From Patescibacteria group bacterium UBA5124 (GTDB lineage: Bacteria > Patescibacteriota > Gracilibacteria > Absconditabacterales > Absconditicoccaceae): a DNA stretch of 14,298 nt. Where the stretch lies: assembly GCA_002414185.1 (NCBI GenBank), contig DHYS01000039.1, positions 9,311-23,608 of the forward strand, written 5' to 3'. Every line of letters starts with the position of its first letter. The first letter of the stretch is position 1. The notes beneath the pieces are model-generated. The model had not been told where the DNA came from. It saw nothing but the letters and a program-made list of their open reading frames with translations, and did not search any database. The position numbers and the translations under genes are program-made. Below are positions 8,675-14,298 of this stretch, one piece after another.

Positions 8675-8717
8675 AAAACTCGTTTTAAAATAATAAAAAA
8701 AATTGCGAACGAGAAAA

Positions 8718-8745
8718 AATATAGTCAAATTAATGGATAATTCAA
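8718..8745 (-). promoter_or_regulatory. Promoter for gyrA and downstream genes
   Basis: On the minus strand, TTGAAT (8745-8740) and TATATT (8723-8718) are separated by 16 bases, giving a start near 8711 and a leader of about 35 nt to the gyrA ATG. The leader contains the inverted pair CTCGTT/AACGAG. It lies directly after the purA terminator, as expected for a new transcription unit. Confidence 0.55.
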
Positions 8746-8790
8746 GCAAAGAATACGGTTTTTACTTGACAAATTAATCTAAAAAATACA

Positions 8791-8823
8791 AAAAAATCTA
8801 CCAGAAAAACTAGTAGATTTTTT
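8791..8823 (-). terminator. Intrinsic terminator after guaB-purA
   Basis: Arms 8791-8801 and 8813-8823 form an 11-bp stem around an 11-nt loop. Read on the minus strand, the stem ends in a long U-rich tract. It starts 19 bases after the purA stop codon. A-runs on the other side would also support termination on the plus strand. Confidence 0.8.
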
Positions 8824-8841
8824 ATTGTAAAATAAGAAGTA

Positions 8842-10041
8842 TTACCTCATAATAATGTCCTTTCTATCCGGACCAGTAGAGATCATGTTTATAGGAATAT
8901 TATCCAGATAATTCTCTATATAAGAAACATAATCCACAAACTCTTTTGATTGTATACAAGTCCATCCTTCTAGAGTTGTATAGATAGGGGTTTCATTATC
9001 ATCGGCATAGCTGCTACAAACACAAATAGAATCCATCGTATTAAGTACATCTGCCTTAGACATTACCAATTTTGTGACACCATTGATCATGCAAGCATAC
9101 TTGAGCATAACCAAATCCAACCAACCGCAACGACGAGGACGACCGGTAGTGGCACCAAATTCATTACCTTTTGCACGAAGTAATTCACCCATAGAATCAT
9201 GAAGTTCTGTAGGAAACGGACCTTCTCCAACTCGGGTAGCATAGGCTTTAAATAAGCCATATACTTCATTAATACTTTGCGGAGGAATACCAAGACCAGT
9301 AATTACACCACCAATAGTAGTGTTAGAACTGGTAACATAAGGATATGAACCATGATCGATATCCAAGAATGTTCCTTGAGCACCTTCAACCAATATTTTA
9401 GCTCCTTGATTTATGTATGCATTCAAGAGAATGGAAGTATCGGTTATAGTAAATTGTTTCATGAATTCGATAGCATCGACAAATTCCTTATCGATATCTA
9501 TATTTTCGGAAGAAGCAAATTCCGTATGACTCTTATTGAGATAAATATAGTCATCCAAAAAAGAATCTTTGAGAATGTGTTCAACACGTAAACCAGTTCG
9601 GGCTACTTTGTCGGTATAGGTAGGACCAATACCACGCCCGGTAGTACCGATCTTTTTATCTCCTTTTTGGACTTCATTATAACCATCCATAAACTTATGC
9701 ACTGGGAAGATTATATGAGCTGCATCGGATATATATATCCGTTTTTTTAAGTCTTCTAAGGAAAGGTAATTACAAACCTCTTCTATTTCTTTTTTGAAAG
9801 CGATAGGATCGATTACCATACCATTACCCAAAACATTGATTGCTTCTTCACAAAAGATTCCTGAAGGAATAAGGTGTAATACAATCTTTTTTCCTTCAAA
9901 TTCTAATGTATGACCAGCATTAGCTCCGCCTTGAAAACGGGCTATAACTTTATAATTTTTTGCGGTTACGTCAATAATTTTACCTTTTCCTTCATCTCCC
10001 CATTGGAGACCAAGAAGGACATCTACACACTTTTGTATCAT
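8842..10041 (-). CDS. purA: Adenylosuccinate synthetase
   Basis: This encodes a 399-residue PurA, which joins IMP and aspartate using GTP to make adenylosuccinate, the first step from IMP to AMP. Seen: the N-terminal nucleotide/IMP loop WGDEGKGK (residues 14-21), GGANAGHT with catalytic His44, IGTTGRGIGPTYTDK, VEGAQG, and a C-terminal KADVLNTM. The protein is about 30 residues shorter than the usual 425-435, with the active-site motifs intact. None of about 37 glycines uses UGA, and arginines are often CGN, unlike the AGA-rich native genes. It follows guaB after 24 bases and precedes a terminator. ATG 10041 has no Shine-Dalgarno sequence. PurB, needed for the next step, is not in the window. 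Confidence 0.97.
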   Translation of the reverse strand: MIQKCVDVLLGLQWGDEGKGKIIDVTAKNYKVIARFQGGANAGHTLEFEGKKIVLHLIPSGIFCEEAINVLGNGMVIDPIAFKKEIEEVCNYLSLEDLKKRIYISDAAHIIFPVHKFMDGYNEVQKGDKKIGTTGRGIGPTYTDKVARTGLRVEHILKDSFLDDYIYLNKSHTEFASSENIDIDKEFVDAIEFMKQFTITDTSILLNAYINQGAKILVEGAQGTFLDIDHGSYPYVTSSNTTIGGVITGLGIPPQSINEVYGLFKAYATRVGEGPFPTELHDSMGELLRAKGNEFGATTGRPRRCGWLDLVMLKYACMINGVTKLVMSKADVLNTMDSICVCSSYADDNETPIYTTLEGWTCIQSKEFVDYVSYIENYLDNIPINMISTGPDRKDIIMR

Positions 10042-10065
10042 AAAAAATAGTTTTAAATTTTGTTT

Positions 10066-11589
10066 TTAATTTTGAGAATAATTTGGCGCATCTTTTTCGA
10101 TTTTTACATCATGAGGATGACTTTCTTTGAGACCAGCAGAGGTGATTTCGATAAAGGTAGCAGAGGAATGGAGAAGTGAAATAGTTTTTGTTCCACAATA
10201 TCCCATACCTGCACGAAGACCTCCTATAAGCTGATAAATAACATCTTTTACACTACCTTTGAAAGAAACAATGCCTGAAATACCTTCAGGGACAAGTTTA
10301 TTTACATCATACTCATCATCCTGAAAATAACGATCTTTGGATCCTTGTTGCATAGCTTCAACAGATCCCATACCACGGTATTTTTTCCATTTTCTACCTT
10401 CAAAAATAATTGTTTCACCAGGACTTTCTTCTGTACCTGCAAAGAGAGATCCAGCCATAATACTATCAGCACCAGCAGCTAAAGCTTTTACGATATCTCC
10501 AGAATATTTTATCCCGCCATCAGCGATGACAGGTATATCATATCCTTTTTCTTTCAAAGCATTAGCCACATCAATAATAGCTGTAAGTTGTGGTACACCC
10601 ACACCGGCAACTACTCGAGTTGTACAGATTGAACCTGGACCAATACCAACTTTTATTGCATCAACACCAGCATCAGCTAAGGCTAAAGCAGCCTTGCCAG
10701 TTGCAATATTACCTGCTATGATATCTACATTCGGGAAAAGTGATTTACATTTTTTCACCATTTCTATCACTCCTTTGGAATGTCCATGAGCTGTATCTAT
10801 AACAAGAGAATCAACACCAGCTTGTACCAAAGCGTTTGCTCGTTGTAAAGAATCTTCTCCAGTACCAATAGCAGCAGCCACCATAAGGCGACCCTTGGTA
10901 TCTTTCAATGCTAAAGGAAGTGTTTGTAGATTTTTTACATCTTTTGATGTAATCATACCGAGAAGTTCGTTTTTTTCGTTTTTTATGAGAAGCTTTTTTG
11001 AACTATTTCGTCGGTTTTTTTTGAATACTTCTCGTGCTTTTTTTACATCAAATAAACCATCTTTGTCTGTAATATCCTCACGATAAACACATATCGGATC
11101 TTTTGTCATTACTTCAGAAACTAGGGTATTTGGCTCATCATCAAGAAAACGAACATCTCCCGTAGTTATAATACCACAGATGATTTTTTCTTTAGTCAAA
11201 ACCGGTAATCCACTAATATTATGTTTAATCATCAAGTCTTCTACAGTCTTTACAGTATCTTCAGGAAGTACTGATATGGGATCTTCAATGATAGCGCTTT
11301 CAGCTCTCTTTACTATTCTTACCTCATTTGCTTGAGCTTCAATAGAAAGATTCTTATGAATTACACTAATACCTCCCAAACGAGCAAGAGTAATAGCCAT
11401 TTGGGACTCACTAACAGTATCCATAGCAGCAGAAACAAAAGGAATATTCAATGAAATATTTCTACTAAATCGAGAAATAATCATCACATTTTTGGGTAGT
11501 ACTTCAGAATATTGAGGCACTAGAAGTACATCATCAAAAGTAAATCCCTTACCTTTTATAAAAAGGTTTTTTCTTCTTTGTTTTACCAT
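10066..11589 (-). CDS. guaB: Inosine-5'-monophosphate dehydrogenase
   Basis: This encodes a 507-residue IMPDH, which oxidises IMP to XMP with NAD+, the committing step to GMP. Seen: N-terminal FTFDDVLLVPQYS, a CBS-domain pair at about residues 95-225 (HNISGLPVLT, LGMITSKDVKNL), the barrel with DTAHGHSKGV and IIAGNIATG, the catalytic loop GIGPGSICTTR with Cys322, ADGGIKYSGDI, and the flap GSKDRYFQ. Length and domain order are standard. None of about 44 glycines uses UGA. It is first in a two-gene unit with purA, so IMP would be steered to both AMP and GMP. ATG 11589 has no Shine-Dalgarno sequence. GuaA is not visible here. Confidence 0.98.
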   Translation of the reverse strand: MVKQRRKNLFIKGKGFTFDDVLLVPQYSEVLPKNVMIISRFSRNISLNIPFVSAAMDTVSESQMAITLARLGGISVIHKNLSIEAQANEVRIVKRAESAIIEDPISVLPEDTVKTVEDLMIKHNISGLPVLTKEKIICGIITTGDVRFLDDEPNTLVSEVMTKDPICVYREDITDKDGLFDVKKAREVFKKNRRNSSKKLLIKNEKNELLGMITSKDVKNLQTLPLALKDTKGRLMVAAAIGTGEDSLQRANALVQAGVDSLVIDTAHGHSKGVIEMVKKCKSLFPNVDIIAGNIATGKAALALADAGVDAIKVGIGPGSICTTRVVAGVGVPQLTAIIDVANALKEKGYDIPVIADGGIKYSGDIVKALAAGADSIMAGSLFAGTEESPGETIIFEGRKWKKYRGMGSVEAMQQGSKDRYFQDDEYDVNKLVPEGISGIVSFKGSVKDVIYQLIGGLRAGMGYCGTKTISLLHSSATFIEITSAGLKESHPHDVKIEKDAPNYSQN

Positions 11590-11644
11590 AATTTTGCGTT
11601 TTAGAAATTTGTTTTTATTTGGATTATTTTTTTATTTAAAAACT

Positions 11645-11663
11645 ATCGGAGTAAATATCCGAT
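11645..11663 (-). promoter_or_regulatory. Small hairpin in the guaB leader
   Basis: ATCGGA (11645-11650) and TCCGAT (11658-11663) form a perfect 6-bp inverted repeat with a 7-nt loop. It lies between the guaB promoter and start codon and is the only GC-containing island in a very AT-rich leader. It could be an RNA structure or a protein-binding palindrome; purine control is only a guess. Confidence 0.35.
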
Positions 11664-11670
11664 TTACATA

Positions 11671-11698
11671 TATATAATAATAAGAGAAATATAGTCAA
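11671..11698 (-). promoter_or_regulatory. Promoter for guaB-purA
   Basis: On the minus strand, TTGACT (11698-11693) is followed after 16 bases by TATATA (11676-11671); a second TATATA gives an 18-base spacer. Abutting the -35 is the inverted repeat ATACTTT/AAAGTAT (11698-11704 and 11706-11712), a possible operator. The leader is about 75 nt. Confidence 0.5.
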
Positions 11699-11811
11699 TA
11701 CTTTTAAAGTATATTATTTGTTTTTAGCAAATATTGATAGAAAATGAAAAAAAACTCTTGAAAAATTTATAAAAAAGGAAATAGTAAAAATAGCTTTATA
11801 TTCTAACCAAT

Positions 11812-12015
11812 ATGGCCATGATGACAAAAGCTATACCTCATACAAAGTTTGATATTGCGCAGTTGGAGAGAGAGTTGGTAGAAAACGGATATGATAGAGA
11901 AGAGATCGATGAAATTCTCCAAGAAGCAAGATCAATCAATAGTAGCAGTTTCTATCCTGTAGAAGATGTATATGAATTTCTCTACAAATTGAGAATGCAG
12001 GAAAGAGATTACTAA
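11812..12015 (+). CDS. Unrecognised 67-residue protein
   Basis: A short frame from ATG 11812 to TAA 12013-12015, lying alone between divergent guaB and convergent thrC and followed by a good terminator. The product is charged and apparently all-helical, with a segment at about residues 13-38 (LERELVENGYDREEIDEIL) and a second near the end (VEDVYEFLYKLRMQERDY). There is no signal peptide, membrane segment or cysteine. Two further ATGs (codons 3 and 4) follow the first. It has one glycine and no UGA. TATATT (11797-11802) sits 9 bases before the start, so a transcript with almost no leader is possible. No family is recognised; a small regulator would fit the size but is not supported by a motif. 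Confidence 0.6.
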   Translation: MAMMTKAIPHTKFDIAQLERELVENGYDREEIDEILQEARSINSSSFYPVEDVYEFLYKLRMQERDY

Positions 12016-12059
12016 ACGAAGTATATAAAGGACTATTTTTTCTCCAACATATTTTTCTT

Positions 12060-12094
12060 AAAAAAAACATTCCCCAAATAAAGGAATGTTTTTT
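12060..12094. terminator. Bidirectional intrinsic terminator between the small gene and thrC
   Basis: Arms 12060-12072 and 12082-12094 form a 13-bp perfect stem (CATTCC/GGAATG core plus A7/T7) around a 9-nt loop. U-tracts result on both strands. It serves the 67-residue gene (+) and thrC (-), whose stop lies 12 bases away. Confidence 0.92.
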
Positions 12095-12105
12095 TAATCA
12101 ATTAA

Positions 12106-13560
12106 TTATACCAAGATGGTTATAATTCTCTCAAGTTCTTCATGAGAATCAAATTTAATAACTCTTCGATCCTTATCAACATCATCAGCACTTAAATTAA
12201 AGAGCCGAGAAGTAAGATCAGATGTTTCTATATTTAAGGCACGTACATAAGAAAATGCGTGAATATCTTTTTGTTTTAAAACAGCTTCAACAGTAGATTC
12301 TAAGAACTTACTAGCATTCGCTGTAGAAACAAAAATATGATTACCTATTACTTTACCTTCTCCATACAAAATAGATAATCCAGTTGCTGTATGCGGGTCT
12401 ACAGTTATGCCATACTCAGTAGCAATATTGTATTGAGTCATAGCTACTTTTTCCTGAGATGCAGACCAAACATGATCAGCAGGGATTTCACTATTTAAAA
12501 GCTGAAGTTCTTCTGTAGTCAGCTTCCAAGATTTGTTTTTGTACAAATTAGCTGTTTTTTCTACTCCTAAAATATGACATATAGGACGCTCAAAATTTGA
12601 ACTGATATCTATATCCATACTAGGAGAAGTAGTTGAAGTACTACCATTTGGATAATGTTCTCCTGTCGTAAAGACTCTTTCCAGAATATTATTATCATTG
12701 GTAGCAATTTTGATTCCACCAATAAGCTCATTCCCAAACATTTTCTTTGCATACCAAGCCGCAAGCCAATGACCAGAATTTCCCGAAGGAATAACAACCG
12801 TTGGAGCATTTTTTGCAATATAAGTAATCCATGCCATGTAAGCTGTTTGGATACAAATACGGAGCCAGTTGATACTATTTGCCGAAAGGAGAAGATATCC
12901 TTTTTGTGACAAAAGAGTAGCAAAATCTAGATCATTGAAAACCTTTTTTACAGTAGTCTGACAATAATCAAAATCCGAATTTTTTACTGAAAATGCATGA
13001 GACTCTTTTTGTTTTGCAAAATAAGTCATTTGTCGTTCCTGTATATCACTCACCCTATTGTGAGGATACAGTACAATAACAGAAACGAGATCACTTCCTA
13101 ATCCAGCTAATGCAGCACTACCAGTATCACCAGATGTAGCAGCCAATACGATAGCTTTTTGATCCATATCTTCCAGCAAAGCATTGATAATACCCCCCAT
13201 TGGAGCTAATGCATAATCTTTAAAACTTTCTGTAGGACCATAATGCAGATTTAATAAATAATTTGGTCCGATCTCTTTAAGTGATAAAAATTGCTGTTTC
13301 CAAAATGGTTTATATGCTTCACGGATAACCTTTTCTAATCTAGAAGAGTGAAAATCCAATCCCATCTCCAAAAGAAAAGTAGTAAGAAAAGATTGATAAT
13401 CTTTGTGATTAGCAGGATGACAACGACTTGCTCGAGAAAAACTAGGAATATATTCTGGGATAAATAAACCTCCAGCTTTTGAAGTACTTCTCAGTATTAC
13501 TTCATTCATAGAAATTCCATATTCGGAACCTCGAGTATCCATATACGTTAATTTTTTCAT
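12106..13560 (-). CDS. thrC: Threonine synthase
   Basis: This encodes a 484-residue PLP enzyme that converts O-phosphohomoserine to threonine and phosphate. Seen: N-terminal DTRGSEYGISMNEVILRS, the cofactor lysine in GPTESFKDYALAPMG (Lys114), the phosphate-binding loop ATSGDTGSAA at about 141-150, and VIPSGNSGHWLAA further on. The roughly 480-residue form belongs to the longer threonine synthase subgroup. No other threonine gene is in the window, so the substrate source is unclear. None of about 27 glycines uses UGA, and CGN arginine codons are common. Its start is unique here: AAGGAGGT (13572-13565) stands 4 bases before ATG 13560, a near-perfect Shine-Dalgarno sequence. These traits suggest acquisition from a standard-code donor. 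A threonine synthase-like lyase is an alternative activity. Confidence 0.93.
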   Translation of the reverse strand: MKKLTYMDTRGSEYGISMNEVILRSTSKAGGLFIPEYIPSFSRASRCHPANHKDYQSFLTTFLLEMGLDFHSSRLEKVIREAYKPFWKQQFLSLKEIGPNYLLNLHYGPTESFKDYALAPMGGIINALLEDMDQKAIVLAATSGDTGSAALAGLGSDLVSVIVLYPHNRVSDIQERQMTYFAKQKESHAFSVKNSDFDYCQTTVKKVFNDLDFATLLSQKGYLLLSANSINWLRICIQTAYMAWITYIAKNAPTVVIPSGNSGHWLAAWYAKKMFGNELIGGIKIATNDNNILERVFTTGEHYPNGSTSTTSPSMDIDISSNFERPICHILGVEKTANLYKNKSWKLTTEELQLLNSEIPADHVWSASQEKVAMTQYNIATEYGITVDPHTATGLSILYGEGKVIGNHIFVSTANASKFLESTVEAVLKQKDIHAFSYVRALNIETSDLTSRLFNLSADDVDKDRRVIKFDSHEELERIITILV

Positions 13561-13564
13561 AATG

Positions 13565-13572
13565 ACCTCCTT
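13565..13572 (-). promoter_or_regulatory. Strong Shine-Dalgarno sequence of thrC
   Basis: AAGGAGGT on the minus strand, 4 bases before the thrC ATG. It fixes the thrC start. No other gene in the window has a comparable site. Confidence 0.9.
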
Positions 13573-13580
13573 GTTAGATA

Positions 13581-13610
13581 TTTTGTTTATTATTTTTTGT
13601 TTATTATTTT
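13581..13610 (-). repeat. 14-bp tandem repeat in the thrC leader
   Basis: TTTTGTTTATTATT is present twice head to tail plus two more bases (13581-13610 on the plus strand). In thrC mRNA it reads as repeated AATAATAAACAAAA, upstream of the Shine-Dalgarno sequence. It could keep the leader unstructured or be prone to slippage. Confidence 0.7.
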
Positions 13611-13613
13611 ACA

Positions 13614-13641
13614 CGTATAATATAATGATATAAAAAGTCAA
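13614..13641 (-). promoter_or_regulatory. Probable promoter for thrC
   Basis: On the minus strand, TTGACT (13641-13636) is followed after 16 bases by TATACG (13619-13614), a weak -10. It stands back to back with the plus-strand promoter; the two -35 elements are 7 bases apart. Confidence 0.4.
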
Positions 13642-13648
13642 CAAAAAT

Positions 13649-13677
13649 TTGACAAATTTTAAATAAAGTGTTATAAT
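13649..13677 (+). promoter_or_regulatory. Consensus housekeeping promoter
   Basis: TTGACA (13649-13654) and TATAAT (13672-13677) are both exact consensus, with the optimal 17-base spacer. It drives the 102-residue gene and probably the antiporter behind it. Predicted start is near 13684, giving a leader of about 25 nt with no Shine-Dalgarno sequence. Confidence 0.85.
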
Positions 13678-13708
13678 ATGGTTAAGTTTTATTTTCTTTT
13701 CTTATATC

Positions 13709-14017
13709 ATGAAGGATATATTATTAGGGGTGTCCCAAAACCAAGAATGATCTCAAGGAGAAGGTAGAAAAAGTTGTATTGAGAGCTCAAAAGGTAGTTT
13801 ACTTACTACTTTAGAAAAAAATTCTTCCACAGAATTAGACTTGATCTATAAAATTATCTCAGAAAGATTATTTCCTAGATCTGTTTCTCCAACAGATAAT
13901 AGATATAATTCTATAAGTTTAGTAAAAGCTAGAACTTTTGTATTGTCACGTATAGATAGATATCTAGATATAAAAGAACCTTTCCATCATAAACAACCAA
14001 GATATTCATATATTTAA
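13709..14017 (+). CDS. Unrecognised 102-residue protein
   Basis: One frame from ATG 13709 to TAA 14015-14017, read through a single UGA at codon 14 as glycine. The first 30 residues are polar and Ser/Gly-rich (SQNQEGSQGEGRKSC). The rest looks helical, with TELDLIYKIISERLFPRSVS at about 41-60 and a basic C-terminal part (LVKARTFVLSRIDRYLDIK). There is no membrane segment. The Arg/Lys-rich second half might bind nucleic acid or a partner, but no motif proves it. A consensus promoter upstream and the antiporter gene 21 bases downstream suggest it is a real, expressed first gene of an operon. No family is recognised. Confidence 0.6.
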
Positions 14018-14038
14018 TTTATAGTATATACCAAATTT

Positions 14039-14298
14039 ATGTCTGAACAAATATTCTTAGCTTTATCCGTAGTAATAGGATCTGTTGTTATTACTTTATG
14101 AGTAATGAAAGTACTTAAACAACCTATGATCATATGATATATACTAGCAGGTACCTTGATTAGTATATTTTTGCCGAGCTTACTTCATGGAAATGGAAGC
14201 TTTGAATCATTTGGAAATCTTGGAATCAGTTTTCTTCTCTTTATGGTAGGAATGGAACTTAATCCAAGTATTATCAAAGATCTTTGAAAAACAGCAAT
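14039..14298 (+). CDS. CPA2/Kef-type cation:proton antiporter, N-terminal part (3' truncated)
   Basis: The first 86 residues of a membrane transporter; the frame runs off the window. Seen: a hydrophobic helix at about residues 5-23, then KQPMIIGYILAGTLI and GNLGISFLLFMVGMELNP. Both are hallmarks of the monovalent cation:proton antiporter-2 family (Kef, GerN and similar), in which QPxVxGYLLAG and LGxxFLLFxxGLE mark the first helices. The glycine of IIGY is UGA, as are two others (LGV, and LGK near the edge). Such proteins exchange K+ or Na+ for H+ across the cytoplasmic membrane. A C-terminal RCK/TrkA-N domain cannot be checked here. ATG 14039 has no Shine-Dalgarno sequence and a TATA-like stretch 6-12 bases upstream. 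Confidence 0.85.

Noticed and set aside
10337..10789. 150-residue antisense frame over guaB
   Set aside because: Low-complexity Ser/Pro/Ala-rich shadow of the IMPDH catalytic region.
1..14298. CRISPR array, insertion sequence, phage genes or tRNA-Gly(UCA)
   Set aside because: No regularly spaced repeats, transposase or integrase motifs, terminal inverted repeats or tRNA structure were seen by eye.

Overview
The window is AT-rich bacterial DNA from an organism that reads UGA as glycine (translation table 25). Read with the standard code, most genes break into fragments. Read with UGA = Gly they become full-length SecE, NusG, FtsX, an HtrA-type protease and DNA gyrase A, and the UGAs fall on family-conserved glycines (NusG KOW motif, GNSGG of the protease, GKYHPHGD of GyrA). 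UGG still sits at tryptophan positions, so this is not the mycoplasma code. That points to Candidatus Absconditabacteria (SR1) or Gracilibacteria, reduced, probably host-dependent members of the Patescibacteria/CPR. I counted about 37 in-frame UGA codons by hand.

Layout. Bases 1-3280 (+): the end of an unidentified gene, then secE, nusG, an unrecognised membrane-anchored protein, rplK (L11) and rplA (L1), closed by a bidirectional terminator. A likely L1-binding mRNA hairpin lies between rplK and rplA. Bases 3279-8745 (-): gyrA, an htrA-type protease, a TPR protein and ftsX, with a promoter before gyrA and the shared terminator after ftsX. Bases 8791-11698 (-): a guaB-purA pair (IMP dehydrogenase and adenylosuccinate synthetase, the two enzymes that pull IMP towards GMP and AMP), with its own promoter and terminator. 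Bases 11812-12015 (+): a 67-residue unknown protein converging on thrC through a second bidirectional terminator. Bases 12106-13641 (-): thrC with its own promoter and leader. Bases 13649-14298 (+): a divergent consensus promoter, a 102-residue unknown protein and the start of a CPA2/Kef-type cation:proton antiporter. No gene-free stretch exceeds 300 bases. I see no tRNA, rRNA, CRISPR array or transposase.

The genes are mostly core information and envelope functions. The main contrast is between native genes rich in UGA-glycine and the biosynthetic genes guaB, purA and thrC, which together have about 108 glycines and no UGA. thrC is also the only gene here with a strong Shine-Dalgarno sequence. 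I read this as probable acquisition from standard-code donors. I did not find a convincing new multi-gene system; the best leads are the unknown protein inside the secE-nusG-rplK-rplA cluster, the signs of near-leaderless initiation, and the foreign-looking biosynthetic genes.
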